Shown: piece by piece, positions 17,443 through 26,223 of the stretch | How the letters are laid out: every line of letters starts with the position of its first letter | Position numbering within the stretch: position 1 is the first letter of the stretch | DNA from: Paenibacillus sp. | GTDB taxonomy: Bacteria; Bacillota; Bacilli; Paenibacillales; Paenibacillaceae | Assembly: GCA_023512345.1 (NCBI GenBank) | Contig: JAILZT010000009.1 | Location: 124,001 to 188,000 of the forward strand | DNA length: 64,000 nt | Direction of reading: 5' to 3' | Notes under the pieces: generated by a model | Seen by the model: the letters and a program-made list of their open reading frames with translations, nothing else | What the model was told of the DNA's origin: nothing | The model's database searches: none | Position numbers and translations under genes: made by a program

Positions 17443-19020
17443 ATGCAGAAGAAGAACAAATCGGTCTTACTGGCCCTGTTTTTAACCATGATAATGATTT
17501 TAAGTGCGTGCGGAGGCAACAATAGCAACACTAATAATAAGGAGGCCGCGGGGAACACTCCGGCAGTCGAAGCTACGGATTCAGCTAATGCAGTTGAAGA
17601 AGGAGCTGTGGATACTTCTAAGGAAGTTACCCTCAAGATGATTTTTGTAGGACCAAAGCCAGTTGATTATGATCTGGTATTCGCGGAAATTAACAAAAAG
17701 CTAAAAGAGAAAATCAATGTTACCCTTGAAGGCGAGTTTTTGGACTGGTCCGACTGGGCGCAAAAGTATCCTCTGAAGCTGGCGGCGAATGAAGATTTTG
17801 ACCTGATCTACTCTGCAAACTGGGCAGGCTACAATGATCAGGCATTAAAAGGCGGATTTCTTGAATTAACTGATGAGATGATCTCCAAATATATGCCTAA
17901 GACATGGGAAGCTATGCCGAAGGTAAGTTGGGGTCAGGCTAAGGTAAATGGCAAGCTGTATATGATTCCACAAAATCAAGGCGAATCCGTCGAAAAACTT
18001 ATTTTGTATCGTGAAGATCTACGTAAAAAGTATAATCTACCTGCCATTGATAGTCCTGAAGCCTATGCTAATTATTTGAAGGCAGTTGCTGCGAACGAGA
18101 AGGGCGTTATTCCTTTCACACCAGAAACTGGAGATTGGAAACTACACAATTTGGACCGCATTTTGCTGAAGCAACAGAGTGACTGGAACATGTTGGACTT
18201 CGACCTTCCACTAGGCTTTAAACTAACTGATGAAACAGGCAAAATATTTAACGTTTATGAAACACCGGAATTCAAGGAATTGCTTACGTATTACAAAGAT
18301 CTTGCGGACAATAATGCTTGGTCTAAAAACGTATTGAACAGCAAAAATGACCACCAACAAGACTTTAAAGAAGGAAAAACGGCATCCATTACGCATAATA
18401 TTGGAACACTGGGAAGTATTATTGAAGCCTTGCGCAGAGAGAAGTCACCATTTGAGGTAGCTCTTGCGGACATTACTCCGGGCAGCAAGAAGTCCCAGGC
18501 CATCTCAACACAAAACGGCACTTCCATTCATGCCACCTCCAAAAATCCAGAACGTGCCATGATGTTTGTTGATCTGATGCAGAACGATAAAGAAATGCAT
18601 GATCTTATCATGAGTGGTATTGAAGGCGTGCATTACATTGCTGTTGGTGACGACAAATTCAAGTCTACTGAAAAGAGTGCGAATTACACAGGGTTCTCCA
18701 ACTGGAACTTCAACTCTACTTTAAATCGCAGCAATGAATCATTCCCGCAAGAAGCTACTGCTTTGCTTGACGAGTGGGGAACGAAAGTCTACAACTATCC
18801 ATTAGAAACCTTTGTATTTGATAACAGTAAGGTGAAAACAGAAGTTGCTAATGTTAGTAATGTTATGCTTCGCTACGCAATCCCGCTTGAATACGGTGCG
18901 ATTGATGATGTTAATAAAGGATTGGAAGATTTGAACAAGCAAATAAAAGCTGCAGGTCTTGAGAAGATCCAAGCTGAAATGCAAAGTCAAATCGATGCAT
19001 TCCTAGCGGCAAATAAATAA
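17443..19020 (+). CDS. LipO-type extracellular sugar-binding lipoprotein
   Basis: 525-residue substrate-binding protein of the importer. The signal peptide ends in the lipobox ILSAC (Cys about residue 23), followed by an Asn-rich linker and a two-lobed binding domain starting near VTLKMIFVGPKPVDYD. The length and the AEINKKLKEKINVTLE segment match the large LipO-like CUT1 binding proteins of Paenibacillus. AAGGGGGAAG precedes the start. It is the last gene of the module, followed by a strong terminator. The bound sugar is unknown. Confidence 0.93.
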   Translation: MQKKNKSVLLALFLTMIMILSACGGNNSNTNNKEAAGNTPAVEATDSANAVEEGAVDTSKEVTLKMIFVGPKPVDYDLVFAEINKKLKEKINVTLEGEFLDWSDWAQKYPLKLAANEDFDLIYSANWAGYNDQALKGGFLELTDEMISKYMPKTWEAMPKVSWGQAKVNGKLYMIPQNQGESVEKLILYREDLRKKYNLPAIDSPEAYANYLKAVAANEKGVIPFTPETGDWKLHNLDRILLKQQSDWNMLDFDLPLGFKLTDETGKIFNVYETPEFKELLTYYKDLADNNAWSKNVLNSKNDHQQDFKEGKTASITHNIGTLGSIIEALRREKSPFEVALADITPGSKKSQAISTQNGTSIHATSKNPERAMMFVDLMQNDKEMHDLIMSGIEGVHYIAVGDDKFKSTEKSANYTGFSNWNFNSTLNRSNESFPQEATALLDEWGTKVYNYPLETFVFDNSKVKTEVANVSNVMLRYAIPLEYGAIDDVNKGLEDLNKQIKAAGLEKIQAEMQSQIDAFLAANK

Positions 19021-19062
19021 GAGCAAATAAACAAGAGCAAATAAATAATAAAGCAAGCAAAC

Positions 19063-19110
19063 AGAGGGTGTCTCAACAGCCAAATGGCTACTGGGATACC
19101 CTCTTGTTCT
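19063..19110 (+). terminator. Intrinsic terminator after the sugar ABC operon
   Basis: AGAGGGTGTCTC/GGGATACCCTCT stem enclosing AGCC/GGCT, followed by a T-rich tail. It is homologous to the hairpin at 1636-1684 and is followed here too by family A repeats. Confidence 0.85.
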
Positions 19111-19130
19111 ATACCTAAGACTTAGATTGA

Positions 19131-19321
19131 ATTAGAGGGAAATTCTCCCCCTAATTATGCTTAATGAAGCCAAATATATGAATTAGAGGGGAAACATCCT
19201 TCTAATTTCATCGATTCAGCTCTTTTGATGATGTTCGGGCAACTTTAGTGGGAGTTTTTCCCTCTAAATGATGTAAAATGAAGATTTGGATTGAATTAGA
19301 GGGAGATTTTCCCTCTAATTG
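19131..19321 (+). repeat. Dispersed repeat family A, short diverged copy
   Basis: This contains four blocks of TTAGAGGG-type palindromes (GAATTAGAGGGAAATTC, GAATTAGAGGGGAAAC, a degenerate block, and GAATTAGAGGGAGATTTTCC) separated by ~45-base spacers. It belongs to the same family as 1685-1985 and 51785-52106, but the spacers differ and it is shorter. No coding potential is evident. Confidence 0.75.
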
Positions 19322-19369
19322 TGTTTACTATATAAATTGAACTTTAAACTAAAGAAAAAGGAACGGAGT

Positions 19370-19501
19370 GACGGAGGGGAATTTTGGAACTGTAGGAGCG
19401 AAAGCGACGCCTTTGTCTACGGATTTCTACTGCGACAAGCGGTATCAATCAAAGAAATCTGTAGACAACAGCGGCCGGAAGTCCAAACATTCACCGCAGT
19501 G
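19370..19501 (+). repeat. Dispersed structured repeat family B, copy 2
   Basis: This is homologous along its length to 3636-3766. Stems are TTTGGAACT (19383) with AGTCCAAA (19480); GTCTACGGATTTC (19415) with GAAATCTGTAGAC (19454), where only one pair is a G-T wobble; and the apical ACTGC/GCGGT hairpin at 19429-19443. In the apical stem C-G in copy 1 becomes T-G here, so pairing is kept. It follows directly after a family A repeat. Confidence 0.8.
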
Positions 19502-19532
19502 TGACTAATCCCTTAATATAAAAATCTTAAGT

Positions 19533-20822
19533 TCAATCTATATAGAGCGAAATAATAAAATCATTCCGAAATCTCTCGAAATCTGCTGCTCTGCATTCCA
19601 ATTTCAGCCGCGTGCCTGTTTCCTCGTAGCTGGCCGATTGAACATGGGCATGCTCGTTGAAATAGGAGACGACAGCTCCGCGGTCAAAAGGGACTAGAAT
19701 CTCGCACTGAATATAGTCATGAAATACATGATCACGAATCAGTTGTGTAAGTTCTTGGATGCCACTTTTTTCTTTGGCAGAGAGATAGACAGAGTCGCCT
19801 TCCACAAGCGGATAGGGCTGATCTGTCAGATCGGCTTTGTTATAGGCATAAATGGTGGGAATTTGATCCGCACCAAGCGCCTTTAAGGTTTCCACCGTTA
19901 CCGCCATATGCTGCTTATACTCTGGATCGGAATAGTCGACCACGTGAATCAGCAGATCGGCTTCCGTCACCTCTTCAAGTGTGGAGCGGAACGCCTTAAC
20001 TAGATGATGGGGGAGCTGGCTGACGAATCCGACAGTGTCTGTTAGAAGGAACGTTTTGTGGTCTGGCAGCACTATGCTGCGGACAGATGTCTCTAGTGTG
20101 GCAAACAACATATCTTTGGCAAAAACCTGCTTATTGGAGCCTGGATGATAGGTTTCTACCATTACATTCATTAAGCTGGACTTGCCGGTATTGGTGTAGC
20201 CTACGAGACAAACAACAGGAACCTCATTCTTGTGACGCTGTTTCCGCTGTATTTGGCGTCTGGACACTTGGTGCTGAAGTTCCAATTGAAGGGCTGAAAT
20301 TCGTTCTTCAATTCTTCTGCGGTCCAGCTCCAGTTTGGTTTCACCTGCACCCCTATTTTTTAACCCGGATCCTCCGCCTTGTCTTCCCAAGGATTCGCGC
20401 AGCCCGGTCAGCCGGGGCAGCATGTACTGCAATTGGGCCACTTCGACTTGAAGCTGAGCTTCCTTGGTTTTGGCCCGTTCCGCAAAAATATTAAGAATCA
20501 GAATCGTCCGATCAATCACCTGACGATCCAGTGAAGACTCTAAATTGCGAATCTGGGAAGGGGATAACTCATCATTGAAGATAACAATGGAGGCATCCTC
20601 CGACTCCAGAAGTGCAGATAATTCCTGAATCTTTCCGGTCCCGATATAATGGGAAGGGTTGATTCGGCTGGCCTTCTGACTTAATTCTCCCGTTACTTTG
20701 ATATCACAGGCGGCTGCCAAATTGCGCAGCTCCTCCATAGAATAGGCAAAGTTAGTCTCATTTTGGAGCTGAACACCAACGATTATTGCTTTTTGCTGTA
20801 TAGTTTCCATATAGTTATTCAT
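19533..20822 (-). CDS. hflX: Ribosome-splitting GTPase HflX
   Basis: 429-residue cytoplasmic GTPase that binds stalled or idle 70S ribosomes and splits them. Related HflX proteins contribute to macrolide and lincosamide tolerance in some Gram-positives and mycobacteria. The N-terminal HflX domain (KAIIVGVQLQN...) and a coiled-coil/Gly-rich segment (RESLGRQGGGSGLKNRGAGETKLELDRRRI) precede the G domain. That domain has G1 GYTNTGKSS near residue 210, G3 DTVGF and G4 NKAD. The start ATG follows AGGAGAGAGG; an in-frame ATG four codons later is possible. It is preceded by a structured leader with its own ORF and terminator (20845-21125), so attenuation control is likely. Confidence 0.96.
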   Translation of the reverse strand: MNNYMETIQQKAIIVGVQLQNETNFAYSMEELRNLAAACDIKVTGELSQKASRINPSHYIGTGKIQELSALLESEDASIVIFNDELSPSQIRNLESSLDRQVIDRTILILNIFAERAKTKEAQLQVEVAQLQYMLPRLTGLRESLGRQGGGSGLKNRGAGETKLELDRRRIEERISALQLELQHQVSRRQIQRKQRHKNEVPVVCLVGYTNTGKSSLMNVMVETYHPGSNKQVFAKDMLFATLETSVRSIVLPDHKTFLLTDTVGFVSQLPHHLVKAFRSTLEEVTEADLLIHVVDYSDPEYKQHMAVTVETLKALGADQIPTIYAYNKADLTDQPYPLVEGDSVYLSAKEKSGIQELTQLIRDHVFHDYIQCEILVPFDRGAVVSYFNEHAHVQSASYEETGTRLKLECRAADFERFRNDFIISLYID

Positions 20823-20844
20823 CCTCTCTCCTGAAAAGTAGACA

Positions 20845-20872
20845 AAAAAAGCACAGGCTATCTGCCTGTGCT
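20845..20872 (-). terminator. Attenuator terminator just upstream of hflX
   Basis: On the minus strand GCACAGGC/GCCTGTGC forms an 8-bp stem with an AGATA-type loop, followed by seven T residues. It ends only ~23 bases before the hflX start codon. As no gene reads into it, it must act on hflX itself. Confidence 0.88.
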
Positions 20873-21061
20873 TACAGTATCAGTGGAGGACTCAGAAATT
20901 CACATAGAATGAATGCGTCAAATAAAGGCTGCATTAAGCGAGATCAGATGTGATCCTACCGGCAAACAGCGGTTTATTTATTCGTAAGATTCTATGGGGT
21001 TAAATGGATAGACCTATCCTGAGTCCTCTGCACAGTGGCAGAGCTTCTAGCGCTATTTTGT

Positions 21062-21100
21062 TTAGCCGCGAAAAGTTCTAACTCGGATATAATCTATCAC
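21062..21100 (-). CDS. hflX leader peptide, 12 codons with Arg-Val-Arg motif
   Basis: A GTG codon at 21100 opens a frame reading MIDYIRVRTFRG and then TAA. GGAGGGG at 21113-21107 lies 6 bases upstream, an ideal Shine-Dalgarno arrangement, and a good promoter lies just above. Arg-Val-Arg at residues 6-8 fits the R/K-x-R/K pattern of macrolide-dependent stalling peptides such as those before erm genes. It is immediately followed by the competing hairpins and terminator before hflX. Translation and stalling are inferred. Confidence 0.7.
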   Translation of the reverse strand: MIDYIRVRTFRG

Positions 21101-21131
21101 ACCTAACCCCTCCGTTCCTTTAGTTACAACG

Positions 21132-21160
21132 ATTTTAACACAGCGACCATTTTATGGCAA
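21132..21160 (-). promoter_or_regulatory. SigA-type promoter of the hflX leader
   Basis: On the minus strand, TTGCCA (-35, 21160-21155) and TAAAAT (-10, 21137-21132) are separated by exactly 17 bases. Transcription should begin near 21125, about 25 bases before the leader-peptide start. Confidence 0.72.
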
Positions 21161-21187
21161 ACATAATGCAGGCCATCTACAGCCCAA

Positions 21188-22426
21188 TTATCTCTTTAGC
21201 AGCGTTCGGAACAGAGACACTCTTAATAACTGCTTTTTTATTAATTTCAGGCGAAATTCAGACTTTAACTGATTATAGATACCAGGGCAATGCGTATGAG
21301 CCCAAAGGTACATGGATGCGAAGTCCTTATAGCTTTTGGCAGAGTTCTTGAGATAATACGAGATGGTATCATAGGCAGTATGGTTAAACCAATGATTCAT
21401 TTCCTTGGCGTTGTATCCATATTGCTCGATCGCCATGTTCTTAATGAGCATCTTTTCATCCAAATTCTCGATTAAAAACCCCTGACTTAAATTAAACGTA
21501 ATATTGTTCCCATGGATTCGATAGACCCCTGCAATTACATCAATAAATCCGGCATCCCCAATAAGTAGCGAGCGCAGATAAATGGAGGCATCGTTGACCA
21601 TATTCATACTCAGAATATTCATTTGGATTAAAGCTTCACGTTTAAAAACAGTGGTCAGGGTAGAAGCGGGCTTCGGATATCCTTTTTGCTCAAAATTCAT
21701 GAAATAATCCTGCTTTTTAATGAGTTCACTAAGCCCCAAACTTGAGATTTTCAACTGATTGGTCTGCGAGTATTTAAGAAAAACATTAGCCGCCACAAAA
21801 GAAAGTCCAGGATGGAGATTGTGGAAATCCACCGCTTGGCTTAAGTAACTCCGGTCAATCAAATAATCATCATCATCCAAAAAGAGGATATACTCTCCAT
21901 CCCCATGCTCTGCAAAAGCTTGTCGACGATTATGACCCGGCCCGCGGTTCTGTTCGTTGCGCATATAGATTACACGTGAGTCCCCGCCGAAGCTTTCCTT
22001 CATTAAAATATCCGTACCATCCGTTGAACAATCATCAATAACGATAATCTCTTTACGCGGATAGTCCTGCATCAAGATGCTCTGGATCGCTTGATTTAGA
22101 AACTCTTTTCTATTGTAAGTGGTAATGATTATACTGACTTTGGGGAATTCAGATAAAAGACTACCAGCTGGACCTTTACTCTTAGGAACAGAAAAACGGC
22201 TCTTCATATCAACAAGTCCCTTTGTCATGTCAGGAAGGTTCTTTTTCTCAACATTGAACTGCTCTGACAGGTAGTAAAGCAAGGCATCTTCTGAGGCTCT
22301 GTCCCCTAAAAAAGCCTGAACAACCCCGGATAAGGTTTCTAAATCAGCCGCAGAAGGATTAAGGGTATCACTTAATTGATCTAGAAGTTCGTCATACGCT
22401 TGCTGCCAATCCTCGCTATGATTCAT
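21188..22426 (-). CDS. Glycosyltransferase family 2 protein
   Basis: 412-residue cytoplasmic glycosyltransferase. An N-terminal ~85-residue helical region of unknown role precedes a GT-A domain: KVSIIITTYNRKEFLNQAIQSIL, the nucleotide-sugar aspartates in IIVIDDCSTDGTD, and the metal-binding LFLDDDDYL. It uses an activated sugar and an inverting mechanism typical of GT2; the acceptor is unknown. It is the last gene of a five-gene minus-strand polysaccharide cluster, 11 bases after the flippase gene. The start ATG is preceded by GTAGGAGGAT. No terminator is obvious downstream. Confidence 0.9.
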   Translation of the reverse strand: MNHSEDWQQAYDELLDQLSDTLNPSAADLETLSGVVQAFLGDRASEDALLYYLSEQFNVEKKNLPDMTKGLVDMKSRFSVPKSKGPAGSLLSEFPKVSIIITTYNRKEFLNQAIQSILMQDYPRKEIIVIDDCSTDGTDILMKESFGGDSRVIYMRNEQNRGPGHNRRQAFAEHGDGEYILFLDDDDYLIDRSYLSQAVDFHNLHPGLSFVAANVFLKYSQTNQLKISSLGLSELIKKQDYFMNFEQKGYPKPASTLTTVFKREALIQMNILSMNMVNDASIYLRSLLIGDAGFIDVIAGVYRIHGNNITFNLSQGFLIENLDEKMLIKNMAIEQYGYNAKEMNHWFNHTAYDTISYYLKNSAKSYKDFASMYLWAHTHCPGIYNQLKSEFRLKLIKKQLLRVSLFRTLLKR

Positions 22427-22437
22427 AATCTATCCTC

Positions 22438-23982
22438 CTACACACTTACTTTGGTATTAGAGTTGACTTTATGTTTTGATTTAGCCCTAGCCCTATACCC
22501 TTTGAAATGTTCGAAGGCATACAGGAATACCGATCTTTCCATTAAGGAAGAGATCGTGAAATAGATAGGGAGGATGACTATCCCTAGAACCGCTCCCCAG
22601 ACGAGAACACCGATATAGGAAGTAATGCTCAAGTCTAACGTCGTGGTGATAGCAATGATGATTACAAAGACAGCCACATTCGTTAACCATCTTTTAAAAG
22701 TTACCCAAGGGCTGCGGTTCAGGATTACTTTGTTAGCGTAAATCACGATATCAATGGAACGGTATAGCAAGGCTACGATCGTCCCCATCAAGACTCCGTA
22801 TATCCCCATGAACATAACTAGGATAATAGAGGCGATCAGATTGATAGCTGATTCCAGAATAGAGCGGTTCTGCGTCTTCTGAAAGTGTCCGGCTATCGTA
22901 ATGATATTGTTGGAGGACGTTCTGACATTGGTTAACAATTTAACCGCTACGAATAACACGGGCAGCCAAAAGTTAATATAATTCACGTCGTTGACCCCGG
23001 CTGTATATAATCGCATGAAAGGCAGGACTAAAATATATGCAACTGTAAGAATGGCAAAGATCAAACCCATAAAATAGATCTCAAAGGCATCATGCAGTTT
23101 AAGAAATTTCTCTTTATTTTCATGAAAGCTTTGACCCAGAGCCGCTTTTACACTTCCATTCACAGTTTGGACTACGTTGTCGACGATAGTGAAAATCATG
23201 TTGTACATTACATAGATACTGACAATTTTTAGATTCGTAAATATGGTTAAAATGAGCACATCGGTATTTCTAAATACCAGATAGGATATTTCATGAATCA
23301 ATACCGAATTCTTTTGCCCAATCGCTTTGAAATCCGGTTTTAGACTTAAATCAATCCATTTGTAATTCTTTTGTATATACACATAAAATACGATAATTTG
23401 CAGCAAAGTCATTACAAAGTAGGATGCCTGCACTGCAATAATGTTGACACCTTGCAATAAAAGAATGATGCGTATCACGTTGTTAAGAACGTTGGCTATT
23501 GTGACGATGGAGGTATCAATATAGCTTTTTCCCTCGGCAATGAGAAGGATCCTGAATTTTCCCTGATAAAAGTAATTGATCGCCCCGCCCATCCCTGTGA
23601 GCAAAATAATAAACATGATGCTTAGCCCACTGATTTCAGATTGAATCACCAGCGGATAGATGATCGCGATCAGTAATACTGCGAAAAAATAGTAAATCCC
23701 TGTTTTTTTATAGTAGCTTGAGGTTGCGGCGAGAATGGAATTGATATGACCCTTATCTTGATGGGCGATGGGTTTATAAAGGGCTTGTAAGGAAGCGGCC
23801 CCGACGCCGGCCTCAAGTAGAGCCAAATAACTCATGATTTGAACGATCGAAGCAATTAATCCATTGGCTTCCGAGCCATAGTTCACCATAATCAGTCTAG
23901 GGATAAAAAATCCGAGAATAATGGTTATCACTTGACTCCCCAGCCCAAACAACAAATTAAGAATACTCCGTTTTGCTCTCAT
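22438..23982 (-). CDS. Wzx-like polysaccharide flippase (MATE/MVF superfamily)
   Basis: About 514-residue membrane protein with ~12-14 hydrophobic helices, most similar in layout to oligosaccharide flippases that move lipid-linked repeat units across the membrane. Typical segments are SILNLLFGLGSQVITIILGFFIPRL at the N-terminus and the FRILLIAEGKSYIDT loop. An in-frame codon upstream (24063) would extend the protein by 27 polar residues deep inside the previous gene. The ATG at 23982 has AGGAGGG at proper spacing and overlaps the previous gene by only ~26 bases, so I choose it. The overlap suggests translational coupling. Confidence 0.9.
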   Translation of the reverse strand: MRAKRSILNLLFGLGSQVITIILGFFIPRLIMVNYGSEANGLIASIVQIMSYLALLEAGVGAASLQALYKPIAHQDKGHINSILAATSSYYKKTGIYYFFAVLLIAIIYPLVIQSEISGLSIMFIILLTGMGGAINYFYQGKFRILLIAEGKSYIDTSIVTIANVLNNVIRIILLLQGVNIIAVQASYFVMTLLQIIVFYVYIQKNYKWIDLSLKPDFKAIGQKNSVLIHEISYLVFRNTDVLILTIFTNLKIVSIYVMYNMIFTIVDNVVQTVNGSVKAALGQSFHENKEKFLKLHDAFEIYFMGLIFAILTVAYILVLPFMRLYTAGVNDVNYINFWLPVLFVAVKLLTNVRTSSNNIITIAGHFQKTQNRSILESAINLIASIILVMFMGIYGVLMGTIVALLYRSIDIVIYANKVILNRSPWVTFKRWLTNVAVFVIIIAITTTLDLSITSYIGVLVWGAVLGIVILPIYFTISSLMERSVFLYAFEHFKGYRARAKSKHKVNSNTKVSV

Positions 23983-25078
23983 AAGCCCTCCTGCCCAGAA
24001 GTGACAAATGCGAGTCCAGCTTCTCGAAGTGTCTCTCTGCATGGATGACTTGAGGGGATACATCGATCCCGTTGGTATGGATACTATTAAAAACCTGTTC
24101 CGGCTGTAGGGCTTCTAGGCTTTTAAAATCGGTATATAATCCTGTAAAACCAGCATCCTGCATAACATTAATCATTTTATTGCTGTAGGCGATGGGGAAG
24201 ACTGGTTTATCAGCCACCCAACCCAGAATCATGGCATGAAACCTGGAGGCCACAACAAAACTGGACTCCGAAATGACAGAGAGAATTTCATTGATATTAG
24301 TTTTATACAAATGAGTTCTGGTGCGGCTAACAAGCTCCTTCGGGAGCAGGTCTATGATATGTTCAATCGCTTCCTGATCCCCTTCATGCTCACAAAAGGA
24401 CAAGAAATGTACGTCAAAGCCTTGTTGTATGCAATAGATTGCAACTTCTTTCATTTTTTCATAATAAAGCAGGTCATAGCTCCCCAAACCTTTGGATGAC
24501 GGCTTGATCACGGAGATGGCGACATAATTCTGTTTAACCAGTGCTTCTGGTAGAGTGAGCTGAAAAATAATATCGGGGGCCAATCGCACATTCCTTAAAT
24601 CCTTGAACAATTGATAGGAATACTCTTCTCGAAAACAAATATCTGTATATTCTTTAAAGAGCTCCTTATGCTTTTGATAATACTCATCGTCTGTAAAGGG
24701 ACCGAAGTTTGCCCCCAGTAAAAAGTAGGGTTTGGACTTATCTCGTATCGTCTCTGCTTTGTCGAAATACTCTTTCCAATACTTCGCCTCCATGAAAATA
24801 GAGCCGCCAATATGCACGATGCCATCACTATGTTTTACCAAAAGCCTTTGCACAAAGTTAGGACGCTTTATTTTCTTGAATAGAAAGTTAATTCCTCTTA
24901 GCAGGATGGAATCCGAGGCATATACCCGCAAATTCTTTAAGTCTTTGAAGGTAATCTTATACATCCTGGGAGCAAGGATTGTGAATTGGGTATCTGGATA
25001 TCGCTCGCAGAGTACTTTAATGAATAGATCATCACCTAGATTGAAGGCTGTATAGGCATAAATCAACATATTCTTCAT
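23957..25078 (-). CDS. Polysaccharide pyruvyl transferase family protein
   Basis: About 373-residue protein of the WcaK/CsaB family, which transfers pyruvate from phosphoenolpyruvate to sugars as ketals. The N-terminus has MLIYAYTAFNLGDDLFIKVL (family NxGD motif). Later come VHIGGSIFME, FLLGANFGPFTD with the GPF motif, and the C-terminal SRFHAMILGWVADKPVFPIAYSNK typical of the family. The frame is open 10 codons further upstream, but the ATG at 25078 gives the standard start and follows AGGAAAGGAAAT. Membership of the cluster suggests pyruvylation of an exported polysaccharide. Confidence 0.88.
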   Translation of the reverse strand: MKNMLIYAYTAFNLGDDLFIKVLCERYPDTQFTILAPRMYKITFKDLKNLRVYASDSILLRGINFLFKKIKRPNFVQRLLVKHSDGIVHIGGSIFMEAKYWKEYFDKAETIRDKSKPYFLLGANFGPFTDDEYYQKHKELFKEYTDICFREEYSYQLFKDLRNVRLAPDIIFQLTLPEALVKQNYVAISVIKPSSKGLGSYDLLYYEKMKEVAIYCIQQGFDVHFLSFCEHEGDQEAIEHIIDLLPKELVSRTRTHLYKTNINEILSVISESSFVVASRFHAMILGWVADKPVFPIAYSNKMINVMQDAGFTGLYTDFKSLEALQPEQVFNSIHTNGIDVSPQVIHAERHFEKLDSHLSLLGRRAYESKTEYS

Positions 25079-25116
25079 CGCTTCATTTCCTTTCCTGTCT
25101 AGGTTCAATTTTACCC

Positions 25117-26172
25117 CTAGTTGTTTCCTTGAACCTTGAGCACAGTTTTAATCCTGCTTTTCAATTGAATAATCCTTTGATCCATTTGAAGGAGCCTATG
25201 ATATAGATTCGGGGAAATTAAGAAGGCTTTGATCTGAAAATTTAACCTCTTATTATTTGCTTTATAATTCTTCATAAGTACGATCATTTCTTGTGTAAGG
25301 TTGGGATAAGTATGATTGATATCCTGAAGTAAGTCTTGAATTCGAATACCTTGAGTATTAATAAGGCAGGTTTTAAGGTTGTAAAAATAGTTCTCTGTCA
25401 TATGCCGGGTCATGAGCAAATCCGATATAATCTTTAGTTCACTTGTGGCATGGGCGGCTTTGAAATATGCATCGACCCGCTTAAAGGCGTCCAGGGCATC
25501 GAATTTTTTAACATTATAGCTATTTGAGATCGAGGTGCCTCTTTGTAAGTAAAAGGAGAGTACATCCGGTAGGGATGTTACTTTGGATGCTCTCGATAAG
25601 GCTTTATAAATGAATTCCTGATCTTCTCCGTTCACACACTGCTCGGTATATTGGATTCGATGCTCCATCAGGAAATCTCTCTTATAAGCGAGACTGCCGG
25701 TCCACACCCGTAATCTATTCTCGACGAAAATATGGTTCAGTGCTTCAATCCCCGTCATGTAGTTTAAATTTGAAGTGAAGCTTACAATCGTTGATTGGTT
25801 CTCTCTAACCAAGTTATATCCCCAACAAATGATGTCGGGTTCAAGGTCCGTTACATTCGTGCGAATGGTCTGCACCAAGTCTTTAGAAACGTAATCATCA
25901 CCGTCCAGAAACATCACATATTTCCCGGTGGCTGCGAATAAGCCCTTATTTCTGGCAGCGCTTACTCCATGGTTGTCTGTTCTTAGGATTCTGCACTGCA
26001 GGGAAGGGTTCTGGGTACAAAAGTCATCGACAATTCTATATGTCTGGTCGGTAGAACCGTCATCCACGATAATAACCTCGAATTGATTTTCACTTTGGTT
26101 AAGGAGTGAATTCAGCATCGGGGTCAGATAGTGTTCTAGATTATATACAGGAACCACAATTGATAAATTCAC
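25117..26172 (-). CDS. Glycosyltransferase family 2 protein
   Basis: 351-residue GT-A enzyme: LSIVVPVYNLEHYLTPMLNSLL, EVIIVDDGSTDQTY for nucleotide-sugar binding, GKYVMFLDGDDYV with the metal-binding DGD, and a C-terminal helical region. Similar to capsule and EPS glycosyltransferases of the EpsH/EpsJ type. The start ATG is preceded by AAAGGAAAGGAGT. It lies between the other GT2 and the pyruvyl-transferase gene in the same orientation, so it probably extends the same repeat unit. Confidence 0.92.
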   Translation of the reverse strand: MNLSIVVPVYNLEHYLTPMLNSLLNQSENQFEVIIVDDGSTDQTYRIVDDFCTQNPSLQCRILRTDNHGVSAARNKGLFAATGKYVMFLDGDDYVSKDLVQTIRTNVTDLEPDIICWGYNLVRENQSTIVSFTSNLNYMTGIEALNHIFVENRLRVWTGSLAYKRDFLMEHRIQYTEQCVNGEDQEFIYKALSRASKVTSLPDVLSFYLQRGTSISNSYNVKKFDALDAFKRVDAYFKAAHATSELKIISDLLMTRHMTENYFYNLKTCLINTQGIRIQDLLQDINHTYPNLTQEMIVLMKNYKANNKRLNFQIKAFLISPNLYHRLLQMDQRIIQLKSRIKTVLKVQGNN

Positions 26173-26223
26173 TTGAGCACTCCTTTCCTTTTTAAATAGA
26201 CGGGGAAATAAAGTGGCAGACGA

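Larger units (their letters stand above)
20845..21125 (-). ncRNA. hflX attenuation leader RNA with competing hairpins
   Basis: Read on the minus strand, the leader carries a short ORF (21100-21062) and then mutually exclusive pairings. GAGGACTCAG (21028-21019) pairs perfectly over 10 bp with CTGAGTCCTC (20895-20886). The adjacent CTGTGC (21035-21030) can pair with GCACAG (20872-20867), the 5' arm of the terminator, making a plausible antiterminator. A competing hairpin CTCTGC/GCAGAG (21043-21026) uses the same bases and would free the terminator. CATAGAAT/ATTCTATG adds an 8-bp stem in the middle. A 6S-RNA-like reading was considered, but the ORF and the position before hflX favour an attenuator. 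Confidence 0.75.

Noticed and set aside
20880..21060. Possible 6S RNA upstream of hflX (long hairpin with central bubble and terminator)
   Set aside because: The shape is suggestive, but the translated leader ORF, the antiterminator pairing with the terminator arm and the direct position before hflX explain the same bases better as an attenuator.
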